Shown piece by piece: positions 48,786 through 58,104 of a stretch of DNA of 64,000 nt. Source of the stretch: Nocardioides sp. (GTDB lineage: Bacteria > Actinomycetota > Actinomycetes > Propionibacteriales > Nocardioidaceae); assembly GCF_030149505.1 (NCBI RefSeq), contig NZ_JASBRN010000082.1, forward strand, positions 1 through 64,000. Reading direction: 5' to 3'. A program made the translations under genes and the position numbers. The notes beneath the pieces were generated by a model that was not told where the DNA came from, did not search any database, and worked only from the letters and a program-made list of their open reading frames with translations. How positions within the stretch are numbered: position 1 is the first letter of the stretch; each line of letters begins with the position of its first letter.

Positions 48786-51680
48786 TCACCCTGTTCCGGG
48801 GTCGGGCGAGGTGATGGTCACCATTACCTCGTCGCCGGGCGTCAAGGTCAGCACCCGGATGCCCTGCTGCTCAGCTTGCTCCTGCGTGAAGACAGGCTGC
48901 TCGACAGGGCGGGGCACAGGACCGGCGGTGCCGTCGCAGGTCATCTCCACGCAGACGTAGTAGCGGCCTGGCGCGAGATTTCCAACCATGAACTCTCCGT
49001 CCGTGTTGGTGGTGGAGCGGCGTGAGGACACCTTCGTCGGCCCGGAGAACTCCAGCCCCGTCAGGAATGCGTCGGCTCCCTCGATCGGCTGGCCGTCAGC
49101 CGCCTCCGCCCTGATGGTCACGAGCGCGCCTCTGGCAAGCTCGAAATCGAGGCCATCGACACGTTCGCCTGAGGACAGGTCGAACGGCTGAGCGCCGATC
49201 CCGGGACCGCCGAAAGAGGGCACTCCGTCCCAGCACTCGAATCCATAACCGACATCTCCCGTCGAAGAGCCGAGTCCCTGAGCACAGACCCTGTAGCTGC
49301 CGTCCGGCACGTCCGATACGAAGAAGACGCCGTTCCTTGCGCTGACCGCCGTCTTTGCCTGGTTGTCGGACCCGTCCCACAGGTCGACGAAGCCAACGAT
49401 GGAGGCACCGGTCTCGTCGCGCAGGCTACCGACGACCGAGTTCAGCTGCGGCTCCGGATCGTCCGCCAGCACGGCGTCTGCCACGATCCCCTCATCCTCT
49501 GATTGCAGGGGGTCAAGGCCCGCTGAGCTAGTGCGGTAGGGCTGGTTGTCATGGCACTCGCTGACCTTCCCGGTCCCTTGCGCCTGGAAACACACGGTGT
49601 ACTCCCCAGGTCCCAGCGGCTCGGTCGAGTAGCGGCCGAGCGCGTCCGTCAGCACGATGGCTCGGGGGATGCCTTCTCCTACTCGGCGCACGAAGACAGC
49701 GACAGCAGGCACTGGGTCTCCACCGCTGTCCGTGACCTCCCCAGTGACAGGCGCAGCCACCGGCTTCGCGTCCAACGTGATGACGACGACCTGCTCTTCA
49801 CCGGGAGCGAGCTCGACGAGGGTCGCTCCTGCCGCCTGAGCCGCTTCGGTACCTCCGTTGGTGACCCAGTGGAACGGCGGGGGCGCAGGCGCGTCGACAA
49901 AGCAGGCGTCTTCGTACTCGGAGTCCTCGATGTACCAGCGACCGTCACCTGCGCACACGTAGTACGAGCCAGCAGGCAGGTCGCTCAGCTTGCCGACTCC
50001 AGGCTCGTCGCGGAGGAAGCCGTTCGTCTCCTCCGTGTCGACGTACGCGCCCTCGATTACGCGATCCCACCCAACGGAGAAGTACGTCGAGACAGGCTCA
50101 CCCTGGGCATCGACGGTCTTGATGACGAGGGCGGCGCCTGCGCCGAGGGTGAAATCTGTTGCCGGGTGACGGTCACCCGCAACATCTATCGCGCGGCCGG
50201 CTCCCCGGCTCACAGTGAAGTTGGGGACATCGTCGAGGCATTCAGGGGCGTAGCCGGTCTGCCCCTCGGGAAGGTCGTACAGGTTCGTGTCGACGCACAC
50301 GTGGTAGTCGGCGTCTTCGATTCCTCCGACAACATACGAACCGTCGGCTGCGGTGAGGCTGATGTACGAGTCCGCCAGGCCCGTCTCTGCGTCGAGCACG
50401 TAGACGTAGCCCTCGACCGGCCGTCCGTCCTCGTCCGTGACTCTTCCGGTGACCGAACCCCTGGACTCGATGGACGCCGAGAGCACGGCATCCATCCTGA
50501 GACCCTCCTCGTCCACCTCGTTGCGCGGGAGGTCGTCTGGCTCTGCGGAGTACGGCTCGTCGTCAAAGCACTCGTTGCGGAATCCCGTGCCCGAGGCTTC
50601 GAAACACACGACATAGTCCTGGTGACCGTCGAGTTCTTCGAAGCCGTAGGTCCCGTCGCCGGCAGTCGAGGTGACGGACACGGCTCGCCGCAGGTCGTCT
50701 CCCCACAGCACGACGGAAACACCCTCCACCGGGTCACCTGCGCCGTCCGTGACGGTGCCGCTCACCTGCACGGGCTCCGCGGCTACACGCGCGAGCTGAG
50801 CAGAGATATAGGGGAAGTCCCCCTCCTCCACGACCACGGGAGTCGCCAGAGCGCCGTCGGAGCTGAAGGGTTGGTCGTCAAAGCATTCCGCCACGTATCG
50901 GCCGAGGGCGTCCTCAAAGCACACCGCGTAGGTGCCGGGCGTCAGGTCCTCTACCGACCAGAACCCGTCCTCGTCCGCCAGCACCTCCTGTCGTGCTGAT
51001 GCTCCGATGACAAGGATCGAGACTCCATCGCCACCTTCAGGTCCTCCGACGAACCCATCAATTCCTCCGGGCGTGGGGGTCGGGGTCGGCGTGGGAGTCG
51101 GGGTCGGCGTGGGAGTCGAGGTCGCCGTCGGAGTCGAGGTCGCCGTGGGAGTCGGGGCGGTCGTCGGGACACCTGAAGTGGGCGAAGCGGTGGGCGACGG
51201 CGTCGGCATCGGTGTCTCCACCGGCTCCGGGGCCACCTCGACTCGCGTCGACCCGCTGTAGAGACCCGGCAGCGCGACGCCACCTCGACGAACAGGGGGC
51301 GCTACGACGCGATATCGGACTGCCTCACGATCGGGGACCACGACGCGGAAGACAAACGAGCCGTTCGGGCGGGAATTCTTCTCCTGCACGTCCCGCCAGG
51401 ATGCGTTTCGATACTCGCGAAGAATGACGGGACGCTTCTGTTCCCCCAGAACGCCAGTCAACTTGATCGTGTCCCCAGAAGCCGGTGAATCATCTGAGAT
51501 CTCCAGGTCACCTGCGGCCCGCTTCGCAAACCCGTCAGTTGTGACGGGCTCACTTATCGCTGCGCTGGGAGCTGCCAAAGCGGCTGGCGAGGGGGCCCCC
51601 AGCACTGCCACTGCCCCAACGACCAGAATGGCGACGAATGCTGCCGCCCTCCTGTTCTGTGTCTTCGTGATCCTGCGCAT
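48786..51680 (-). CDS. secreted Cys-rich repeat protein with carboxypeptidase-regulatory-like domains
   Basis: This encodes 964 residues. A signal peptide (AAAFVAILVVGAVAVLGAPSPAALA) is followed by an N-terminal domain, a Thr/Pro linker (about 175-230), and a series of prealbumin-like CarboxypepD_reg repeats, e.g. SGTVTDGAGDPVEGVSVVLWG and TGRVTDEDGRPVEGYVYVLDAETG. Each repeat ends in a pair such as YVVCFEASGTGFRNECFDDEPYS, YAVCFEDALGRYVAECFDDQPF, YTVCFQAQGTGKVSECHDNQPYR and YRVCAQGLGSSTGDVGYGFECWDGVP; I count six such pairs and a seventh shorter one. The spaced Cys suggest one disulfide per repeat. The gene is visibly less GC-rich than its neighbours. No sortase motif is seen. Confidence 0.78.
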   Translation of the reverse strand: MRRITKTQNRRAAAFVAILVVGAVAVLGAPSPAALAAPSAAISEPVTTDGFAKRAAGDLEISDDSPASGDTIKLTGVLGEQKRPVILREYRNASWRDVQEKNSRPNGSFVFRVVVPDREAVRYRVVAPPVRRGGVALPGLYSGSTRVEVAPEPVETPMPTPSPTASPTSGVPTTAPTPTATSTPTATSTPTPTPTPTPTPTPTPGGIDGFVGGPEGGDGVSILVIGASARQEVLADEDGFWSVEDLTPGTYAVCFEDALGRYVAECFDDQPFSSDGALATPVVVEEGDFPYISAQLARVAAEPVQVSGTVTDGAGDPVEGVSVVLWGDDLRRAVSVTSTAGDGTYGFEELDGHQDYVVCFEASGTGFRNECFDDEPYSAEPDDLPRNEVDEEGLRMDAVLSASIESRGSVTGRVTDEDGRPVEGYVYVLDAETGLADSYISLTAADGSYVVGGIEDADYHVCVDTNLYDLPEGQTGYAPECLDDVPNFTVSRGAGRAIDVAGDRHPATDFTLGAGAALVIKTVDAQGEPVSTYFSVGWDRVIEGAYVDTEETNGFLRDEPGVGKLSDLPAGSYYVCAGDGRWYIEDSEYEDACFVDAPAPPPFHWVTNGGTEAAQAAGATLVELAPGEEQVVVITLDAKPVAAPVTGEVTDSGGDPVPAVAVFVRRVGEGIPRAIVLTDALGRYSTEPLGPGEYTVCFQAQGTGKVSECHDNQPYRTSSAGLDPLQSEDEGIVADAVLADDPEPQLNSVVGSLRDETGASIVGFVDLWDGSDNQAKTAVSARNGVFFVSDVPDGSYRVCAQGLGSSTGDVGYGFECWDGVPSFGGPGIGAQPFDLSSGERVDGLDFELARGALVTIRAEAADGQPIEGADAFLTGLEFSGPTKVSSRRSTTNTDGEFMVGNLAPGRYYVCVEMTCDGTAGPVPRPVEQPVFTQEQAEQQGIRVLTLTPGDEVMVTITSPDPGTG
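51085..51156 (-). repeat. 18-base tandem repeat encoding the Thr/Pro linker
   Basis: Four 18-base units, plus-strand form GTCGGCGTGGGAGTCGGG with few changes, start at 51085, 51103, 51121 and 51139. A partial unit precedes them. On the minus strand they encode the TPTPTP/TATSTP linker of the surface protein. Such repeats vary in copy number by slippage. Confidence 0.75.
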
Positions 51681-51773
51681 CTGATCCCCATGTCTTCGTC
51701 CACCGGCCTCGGCGACCGGGGTGCGCGAAGCAGAGCACCTTGAGGCGGCAATCCGCGGCTGCGCGGCACCTCT

Positions 51774-51854
51774 CCGAACGAGTCCGAACACGGCGGCCGC
51801 ACCCTCCCGGACAAACCCGAACGGTGGACCAGACCAGTCGACCCGTCAGTTCGG
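51774..51854. promoter_or_regulatory. CCGAAC motif cluster in a divergent promoter region
   Basis: CCGAAC occurs at 51774-51779, 51784-51789 and 51817-51822 and inverted (GTTCGG) at 51849-51854. The 282-base gap between the divergent surface protein and VWA protein genes otherwise holds no gene. The cluster may be operator sites, but no -10/-35 pair is certain. Confidence 0.35.
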
Positions 51855-51962
51855 ACGGGTGCAGCGTGAACTGAGGAGGTCTCACTGCAGGCACACCAAC
51901 GCTTGACAGGCAGAAGGCCGCGAACGAGGCATGGATGGACGACCTGGGGGAAGAGTGAGCGC

Positions 51963-53852
51963 GTGCGTTCGCTGACCGCCCGTCTGGGCCTGTCTGCCGT
52001 CAGACTTCTCCTACTGCTGGTTCTCGCCGCGCTGGCGCCAGTCGCGTCGACGGCCAGAGCGCAAGAGCGTCCAGTTGGCTCCGCCGAGCCGGACACCTCC
52101 ACGATGCTGGTGCTCGACTCCAGCGGCTCGATGGCCGAGCCGGCCGGTGGCGGCGAGACCAAGATCCAGGCGGCCAAGCAGGCGCTGCGCGACGTCGTGG
52201 GCGCTCTGCCCGACGACGCCGCGGTGGGGATGCGGGTCTTCGGTGCGGAGGTCTTCTCCCGCGACCAGCCCGGCGCCTGCACCGACAGCCAGCAGGTCGT
52301 CGCAGCCGGCACCGACAACCGCGACGCGCTGCTGCGCGAGATCGAGCGCTACCGGCCCTACGGCGAGACACCGATCGGCTACGCGCTGCGCCAGGCCGCC
52401 GAGGACCTCGACCCCGACACGGTCCGCAGCATCGTGCTGGTCTCCGACGGGGTCGCCACGTGCGAGCCCGACCCGTGCGAGGTGGCCCAGGAGCTCACGG
52501 AGCAGGGCGTCGACCTGCGCATCGACGTCGTCGGGCTGGCCGTGGACGGAGAGGCTCGGGCACAGCTGCGCTGCATCGCGGGCGTGGCCGAGGGCCGCTA
52601 CTACGACGCCTCGTCCGCCGAGGAGATCGTGACCAGCCTGTCGACGGCCACCGAGCGTGCCCTGCGCCCCTTCGAGATCGATGGTGAGCCGGTCGTCGGC
52701 GGGCCGAGCCAGGCCGAGGCGCTGCCCCTGGGCGCCGGACGCTACGCGGACCGCCTCGCGGGGAGGGAGCAGGAGCGCTGGTACGTCTACGAGCGCCAGG
52801 TGCCGGGCTCCACGGTCATCGCCAGCTCCTACGAGCTCCAGCCCGGTGGCCTGAGCGACCTCCAGGTCGACGTGGTCGAGCCGGACGGCGGCGGCTGCGG
52901 CACCAGCACCTTCTCGACGATCGTGCCGCTGTTCACCGGCAAGAGCGACCTGGCCCCCGCCGAGGGAGGCTTCTCCTGCGGTGACCCCGTGCACGTCCGG
53001 GTCACGCGGCTCGGTGACGAGACCGGCCCGTTGCCCTTCGGCCTCTCGATCGTCGAGGAGCCGCCGGTCGAGAACTTCGACTCGTTGCCCTCGGAGGTCG
53101 ACAGCTCCGTCCTCACCGAGCCGGCTCGAGCGCGCGGTCGGGCCGAGCCGGTCATCGCCGGCACCTCCTTCGAGGACGCACCCGCCCTGGAGCCGGGGAC
53201 CACGTACGCCGCCACGATCGTCCCGGGAGAGGTCAACGCCTTCCGTGTGCCGGTCGGCTGGGGGCAGAGCCTGGCCGTCCGGGTGGACCGCCCGGGTCTG
53301 ACCCCCGCCCAGGACGAGGCCATCTCCAGCTACTCCTCGTTCTTCGACCTGCAGCTGATGAGCCCGCTGCGTGCCTCCCTCGGCGACGACCTCGACGCGG
53401 CGGAGAGCACCAGCCGCGTCGACACCGGGCCGACGGTCCAGATGACCGGCATCTCGTCCGTGGCGTGGACCAACCGGGAGCGCGACGACGCGCACTTCCT
53501 CGCCGGGGACTACTACGTCCTCTACGGCGCCGACGTCGACAGCGCGACCTCGGTGGAGCTGCCCTACACGATCACCGTCGAGGTCCAGGGCGAGGAGTCC
53601 GGGGAGCCCGCCTACGCGAGCCCCGGCGAGCTGATCACCACCGGCGAGCCCCTCACCGCCACCGAGGCCACCCCGTCCGACGAGGCCGACGCAGGGACCA
53701 CACCGGACCCCGCGGAGGAGGCCGAGGCGGCGGAGGGTGACGACGGGGCATCGGGTGCGCCGGGCTGGCTCGTGCCGGCGGCCGTCGGCGCCGGTGCCCT
53801 GGTGCTGCTGGCCGCGCTCGCCCTCGTCGTACGCCGCCGACGCACGCCCTGA
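51963..53852 (+). CDS. VWA-domain membrane protein
   Basis: This encodes about 629 residues from GTG 51963. A signal-like helix (VRLLLLLVLAALAPVASTARA) precedes a VWA domain (about 45-240): MIDAS motif LVLDSSGSMAEP, Thr in YGETPIGYAL and Asp in LVSDGVATCEPDPC. The following 300 residues are beta-rich, then an acidic Ala/Glu linker and a C-terminal helix (GWLVPAAVGAGALVLLAALALVV) ending RRRRTP. It is probably a surface adhesin-like or assembly protein anchored at the C-terminus. It may work with the divergent Cys-rich protein. Confidence 0.75.
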   Translation: MRSLTARLGLSAVRLLLLLVLAALAPVASTARAQERPVGSAEPDTSTMLVLDSSGSMAEPAGGGETKIQAAKQALRDVVGALPDDAAVGMRVFGAEVFSRDQPGACTDSQQVVAAGTDNRDALLREIERYRPYGETPIGYALRQAAEDLDPDTVRSIVLVSDGVATCEPDPCEVAQELTEQGVDLRIDVVGLAVDGEARAQLRCIAGVAEGRYYDASSAEEIVTSLSTATERALRPFEIDGEPVVGGPSQAEALPLGAGRYADRLAGREQERWYVYERQVPGSTVIASSYELQPGGLSDLQVDVVEPDGGGCGTSTFSTIVPLFTGKSDLAPAEGGFSCGDPVHVRVTRLGDETGPLPFGLSIVEEPPVENFDSLPSEVDSSVLTEPARARGRAEPVIAGTSFEDAPALEPGTTYAATIVPGEVNAFRVPVGWGQSLAVRVDRPGLTPAQDEAISSYSSFFDLQLMSPLRASLGDDLDAAESTSRVDTGPTVQMTGISSVAWTNRERDDAHFLAGDYYVLYGADVDSATSVELPYTITVEVQGEESGEPAYASPGELITTGEPLTATEATPSDEADAGTTPDPAEEAEAAEGDDGASGAPGWLVPAAVGAGALVLLAALALVVRRRRTP

Positions 53853-53913
53853 CGCACGACCGCACGCACGGGTGACCCCACCCGCCGGTGCTGGGGACTC
53901 ACCCGGAGCGGCC

Positions 53914-53919
53914 TACGCT
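53914..53919 (+). promoter_or_regulatory. -10 element TACGCT, leaderless start of nadA
   Basis: TACGCT ends 7 bases before the ATG at 53926, so the nadA transcript would begin at its start codon. Confidence 0.5.
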
Positions 53920-53925
53920 GGAGCC

Positions 53926-55101
53926 ATGACCACCGTGGACCTGCCGCTGCTGCCTCTCGGACGCGGGCGCGACCTCTCCGCCGAGCGGGGCGTCGAGTGC
54001 CCGGGCGACCTGCCCGCGGCCTCCGACCCCGACCTGGTGGCGCGCGCCGAGGCGGCCAAGGCCGCGCTGGGCGACCGCGTCTTCGTGCTGGGCCACCACT
54101 ACCAGCGCGACGAGGTCATCCAGTTCGCCGACGTCACCGGTGACTCCTTCAAGCTGGCGCGCGACGCCGCGGCCCGCCCCGACGCGGAGTTCATCGTGTT
54201 CTGCGGCGTGCACTTCATGGCCGAGTCCGCCGACATCCTGACCGGCCCCGAGCAGCAGGTCGTGCTGCCCGACCTCGCCGCCGGCTGCTCGATGGCCGAC
54301 ATGGCCCGCCTGACCCAGGTCGAGACCGCGTGGGAGGCCATGGCCGCCGCCGGCGTACAGGGTCAGGTCGTCCCGGTGACGTACATGAACTCCAGCGCCG
54401 ACATCAAGGCCTTCTGCGGCCGCAACGGCGGCGTCGTGTGCACCTCCAGCAACGCCCAGACCGCGCTGGAGTGGGCCTACGAGCAGCACGGCCCCGACAC
54501 CAAGGTCCTCTTCCTGCCCGACCAGCACCTCGGTCGCAACACCGCGGTCCTGCAGCTGGGCCTCTCCCTCGACGACTGCGTCGTCTGGGACCCGCACCGC
54601 CCCGACGGCGGCCTGACCCCGCAGCAGCTGCAGGACGCCCGGATGATCCTGTGGAAGGGCCACTGCTCGGTGCACGGCCGCTTCTCCGCCGACGTCGTCG
54701 ACGCACTGCGCGAGGCCGACCCCGAGATCAACATCCTGGTGCACCCCGAGTGCTCGCACGACGTCGTCCTCAAGGCCGACCTCGTCGGGTCCACGGAGTT
54801 CATCATCAAGACGATCGAGGCCGCTCCGGCCGGCTCCTCGTGGGCCATCGGCACCGAGCTCAACCTCGTGAAGCGGCTCGCCGACTCCCACCCCGACAAG
54901 CGGATCGCGTTCCTGGACCGCAACGTCTGCTACTGCTCGACGATGAACCGCATCGACCTGCCGCACCTGGTGTGGGCGTTGGAGTCACTCGTCGACGGCG
55001 TGGTGGTCAACCGGATCGAGGTCGACGCCGAGACCGAGCGGTGGGCGCTGGTCGCGCTCGAGCGGATGCTGGCCCTGCCGGGGCGCACCGCCAAGGACTG
55101 A
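53926..55101 (+). CDS. nadA: quinolinate synthase
   Basis: This 391-residue NadA condenses iminoaspartate with dihydroxyacetone phosphate to quinolinate. It contains FVLGHHYQRDEVIQFADVTGDSFKLAR, FCGVHFMAESADIL, LAAGCSMADM, VTYMNSSADIKAFCG, VVCTSSNA, FLPDQHLGRN, MILWKGHCSVH, LVHPECSHDV and CYCSTMNRI. The [4Fe-4S] ligands are expected among GCSMAD, HPECS and CYCSTM. ATG 53926 is preferred for length and leaderless spacing. No nadB or nadC is in the window; the gene is isolated and converges on the GAF kinase 2 bases away. Confidence 0.95.
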   Translation: MTTVDLPLLPLGRGRDLSAERGVECPGDLPAASDPDLVARAEAAKAALGDRVFVLGHHYQRDEVIQFADVTGDSFKLARDAAARPDAEFIVFCGVHFMAESADILTGPEQQVVLPDLAAGCSMADMARLTQVETAWEAMAAAGVQGQVVPVTYMNSSADIKAFCGRNGGVVCTSSNAQTALEWAYEQHGPDTKVLFLPDQHLGRNTAVLQLGLSLDDCVVWDPHRPDGGLTPQQLQDARMILWKGHCSVHGRFSADVVDALREADPEINILVHPECSHDVVLKADLVGSTEFIIKTIEAAPAGSSWAIGTELNLVKRLADSHPDKRIAFLDRNVCYCSTMNRIDLPHLVWALESLVDGVVVNRIEVDAETERWALVALERMLALPGRTAKD

Positions 55102-55103
55102 GC

Positions 55104-56312
55104 TCAGCGGGGCAGCTCGACCCACACCGTCGCGCCACCACCGGGGGTCTCCTCGATCCCGATCCGGCCGCGGTGGGCGTCGAGGATCCGGCGCACCGTG
55201 GCCAGCCCGATGCCGTGCCCGTCGACGTCCTCGTGGGCGCGCGCCAGCGGGGCGAAGACACGTTCGCGGTCCTCCGCCGGCACACCGAGCCCGTGGTCGA
55301 CCACTTCGATGCGCCACACGGCACCGGCCGCGCGTCCCCGCACCTCGATCCGAGGTCGCTGACCGTGCGGGACGAACTTGGCGCTGTTGGCGATGAGGTT
55401 CTGCAGCACGGCCCGCAGCTGCACCGGGTCCCCCTCCACCGTCGGCAGGTCCTCGACGACGAGGTCGGCCTCGGAGAGCTGCACGGCCAGGTCCGCCCGT
55501 ACGTCGGCGACCAGGGCACCGAGGTCCACCGGCTCCCGCTTCATCTGGCCACCGACCCTCGCGTAGGCCAGCAGGTCGTCGATGAGGCTCTGCATGCGCT
55601 CGGCGCCGCTGTTGGCCCGAGCCGCCACGTAGGCCAGCGTGTCCGCGTCCAGCTCGGGGGAGGCCATCTGGTCCTCGAGGAGCTCCAGCGACATCTTCAC
55701 CGCCGACAGCGGGTTGCGCAGGTCGTGTGCCACCTGGCCCGCGAAGGCGGTGAGCATCTGGTTGGAGCGCTCCAGCTCGGTCCGGGCCCGCTCGACCTGC
55801 TCGACGGCGGTGGTCAGCTCGCGGGTGCGCAGCTCGAGCTCGAGCAGGTCGACGACCCGGTCGGCGAGCTTGACCAGACCCTCCTCCTGCTCGTCGCTGA
55901 GCTCTCGAGGCTCCTCGTCGAAGACGCAGAGGGTCCCGATGACCACGCCGCCAGGGGTCTTCAGCTGGTGGGTGGCGTAGAACCGCACGTTCCCGATCTC
56001 ACCCGTGACGAACGGGTTGTCCTTGAAGCGCGGGTCCTGGCTGGCGTCGGGCACGATCACCGGCGCCTTCTCGTGCAGCACCAGGTTGCACATCGAGTCC
56101 TCGCGTGCGCAGATCGACGGCTCGAACCCGGTCGTCGCGATCTGGTGCTGCTCGGTGTCGGTGATCAGGTTGATCGTCGCCAGCGGCACCTGGGCCACCT
56201 GCGCGGCGACGTCGACGAGCGCGGTGAGGTCCTTGCGCGGCGGCTCCACCAGCACGCGGTAGCGGTCGATCTCGACGACGCGCTCCGCGTCGAACTCCGT
56301 GGTGGACACCAC
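55104..56312 (-). CDS. GAF-domain sensor histidine kinase
   Basis: This encodes about 402 residues. A GAF domain (about 20-170, VDVAAQVAQVPLATINLITDTEQHQIATTGFEPSICAREDSMCNLVL) is followed by HisKA (VAHDLRNPLSAVKMSLELL, phospho-acceptor His) and HATPase_c (NLIANSAKFVPHGQRPRIEV, VVDHGLGVPAEDRERVF, GHGIGLATVRRILDAHRGRIGIE). It is soluble. GGAGGAG precedes a GTG-GTG pair; GTG 56310-56312 or 56307-56309 is preferred over ATG 56357. GAF proteins of this kind sense redox, gas or cyclic nucleotides. No partner regulator is adjacent. Confidence 0.8.
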   Translation of the reverse strand: MVSTTEFDAERVVEIDRYRVLVEPPRKDLTALVDVAAQVAQVPLATINLITDTEQHQIATTGFEPSICAREDSMCNLVLHEKAPVIVPDASQDPRFKDNPFVTGEIGNVRFYATHQLKTPGGVVIGTLCVFDEEPRELSDEQEEGLVKLADRVVDLLELELRTRELTTAVEQVERARTELERSNQMLTAFAGQVAHDLRNPLSAVKMSLELLEDQMASPELDADTLAYVAARANSGAERMQSLIDDLLAYARVGGQMKREPVDLGALVADVRADLAVQLSEADLVVEDLPTVEGDPVQLRAVLQNLIANSAKFVPHGQRPRIEVRGRAAGAVWRIEVVDHGLGVPAEDRERVFAPLARAHEDVDGHGIGLATVRRILDAHRGRIGIEETPGGGATVWVELPR

Positions 56313-56457
56313 CAGCTCCTCCGTGGGACGTCCCGACAGTCTCGGGCTCGCGCCCATCGTAGGAGCCGCAGGGTCGTTGGTGTCCGGAACCGGTCGACCC
56401 GTCGTACGACGGCGGTCGACGTGGCAGGCGGCTGTCACCCTCGGGGACGACCGGCGG

Positions 56458-57036
56458 TCACAGGCCCGGGGCGCCCCAGACGGCCAACCAGCGCGAGCGC
56501 TCCACCTCGACCGGGAGCTCGCCCTCGAGCAGGTCGCGCAGGGTGATCTCCAACAGCGTGTCACGCTGCTTGCCGCCCTGCGGGCGCGGGGCGAACGGGT
56601 AGAAGGTCCCCTGCTTGTAGAGGTAGAGCAGGCCCACCGTGCGACCGGCGCCGTCGGTGAAGGGCAGCAGGGAGCAGAGCAGGCCCGGCCCGAAGCCGTG
56701 GGCCTCCAGTGTCGTGTTCACGGCGTGCAGGTCGGTCACCAGGCCCTCGACGTCCTCGGGGTCGTCGTCGACGACCAGCCAGGTGAAGCCGAACTCGTCG
56801 TGCTCCAGGCGCACCTCGGGCGCGTCGGCGGCGCCGCGGAGCAGCTCGAGGATCTCCTGCTCCGCCTGGGCGAAGGCCGCTCCCCCGGCCGGGCGGTAGC
56901 AGACCGCCCCCAGACCGGTGGGGCGCAGCCCGGCGCCGGCCTGCAGGCTGATCGCCGCGGCCGGCACGGCGAAGAGCGCGTCGAGGTTGGCCTGCTTGGG
57001 CTTGCTGCGGCCCAGGATGGAGTCGAGGAGTCCCAC
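56458..57036 (-). CDS. pspAB: PspA-associated protein PspAB
   Basis: This 192-residue protein has the N-terminal MGLLDSILGRSKPKQANLDALFAVPAAAISLQAGAGLRPTG and the LEHDEFGFTWLVVDDDPEDVEGLVTDLHAVNTTLEAHGFGPGLLCSLLPF core seen in PspAB proteins of actinobacteria. It is associated with PspA and HtpX in phage-shock envelope-stress sets. GTG 57034-57036 is the start, 10 bases after htpX. Confidence 0.85.
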   Translation of the reverse strand: MGLLDSILGRSKPKQANLDALFAVPAAAISLQAGAGLRPTGLGAVCYRPAGGAAFAQAEQEILELLRGAADAPEVRLEHDEFGFTWLVVDDDPEDVEGLVTDLHAVNTTLEAHGFGPGLLCSLLPFTDGAGRTVGLLYLYKQGTFYPFAPRPQGGKQRDTLLEITLRDLLEGELPVEVERSRWLAVWGAPGL

Positions 57037-57046
57037 GGTGCCCGCC

Positions 57047-57961
57047 TCAGCCCGTCGGCCGGCCGAGCTCGGCCTGGATGCGCGCGAGCTGCTCGAGGCG
57101 CTGCTCGAGGGTGGGGTGGGTGGAGGTCAGGGTCCGCATCGAGAGGCCCTTCACCGCCGGGGCGATGAAGAAGGCGTTCATCGGCTGGCTGGCGCGCAGG
57201 TCGCGGTCGGGGACGGCGTCCATCTCCCCGGAGATCTTCTGCAGCGCCGAGGCCAGGGCCTGGGGCTTCATGGTGAGGTACGCGCCCGCCCGGTCCGCCG
57301 AGAGCTCGCGGTAGCGCGAGAGCAGCTTGAGGAGGACGAAGCTGACGGCGTACACCACGATGCTGACCAGCAGCATCATCAGCCAGACGGGCAGTGCGCT
57401 GTTGCCCTCGCGGCGGTTGCCGCCGAACATCGCCCCGTACTGCGCCCCCTGGGTCACCATGCCCGCGACGATGCCTGCCGACGACGCCACGGTCATCACC
57501 AGGACGTCGCGATGGGCGACGTGCGCGAGCTCGTGCGCCAGCACCCCCTCCAGCTCCTCGGCGGTGAGGGTCTTCAGGATGCCCGTAGTGACCACGACCA
57601 CCGCGCGGTCCGGGGAGCGGCCGGTCGCGAAGGCGTTGGGCATCGGGGTGTCCGCGACCCCCACCCGCGGCTTGGGCATGTCGGCCAGGACGCAGAGCCG
57701 GTCGACCATCGCGTGCAGCTCGGGCGCCTGCTCGGGAGTCACCTCCCGGGCCCGCATCGCCTTCATGGCCACCGTGTCGCTGCGCCACCACTGGTAGACG
57801 GCGATGCCGATCCCGACGATGCCGATGATCGGGGCGAGCCCGCGACCGCCCACCGCCATCAACGAGACGATGAGGACGACGAAGAGCCCACCGAGCAGGA
57901 ACATGACGGTGGTCATCCGGGCGGTCAGCCCGGGGTCACCGATGAAGCGCGTGCGAGCCAT
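57047..57961 (-). CDS. htpX: membrane protease HtpX
   Basis: This 304-residue M48 metalloprotease has N-terminal helices (LTARMTTVMFLLGGLFVVLIVSL), a paired middle-helix region and the zinc site GVLAHELAHVAHRDVLV (HExxH) with ELSADRAGAYLTMKP downstream as third ligand. HtpX degrades misfolded membrane proteins under stress. It precedes pspAB by 10 bases and follows pspA across a terminator. Confidence 0.92.
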   Translation of the reverse strand: MARTRFIGDPGLTARMTTVMFLLGGLFVVLIVSLMAVGGRGLAPIIGIVGIGIAVYQWWRSDTVAMKAMRAREVTPEQAPELHAMVDRLCVLADMPKPRVGVADTPMPNAFATGRSPDRAVVVVTTGILKTLTAEELEGVLAHELAHVAHRDVLVMTVASSAGIVAGMVTQGAQYGAMFGGNRREGNSALPVWLMMLLVSIVVYAVSFVLLKLLSRYRELSADRAGAYLTMKPQALASALQKISGEMDAVPDRDLRASQPMNAFFIAPAVKGLSMRTLTSTHPTLEQRLEQLARIQAELGRPTG

Positions 57962-58042
57962 GGGGCCATCCTCCCTGCCCGAGCCAAGATTCGGCCAAGA
58001 GGGCGCCGAGACTCGTCCGAGACCGTGCGGTGCTCGGAACGC

Positions 58043-58082
58043 ACCGAGGCCCCCGCCGGCAGCAGCAGGCGGGGGCCTCGGT
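58043..58082 (-). terminator. terminator after pspA
   Basis: The 15-base arms ACCGAGGCCCCCGCC (58043-58057) and GGCGGGGGCCTCGGT (58068-58082) with a 10-base loop lie 23 bases after the pspA stop on the minus strand. The terminator separates pspA from htpX-pspAB, so read-through or a second promoter is needed for the latter. Confidence 0.75.
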
Positions 58083-58104
58083 CAGCAGGTCGGTGGATCG
58101 AGGC

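Noticed and set aside
51085..51156. Tandem repeats resembling a CRISPR or regulatory array
   Set aside because: The units are 18 bases without spacers and lie in frame in a coding Thr/Pro linker.
51903..51908. TTGACA as a -35 for the VWA gene
   Set aside because: No -10 at 16-18 bases; the match is probably chance.
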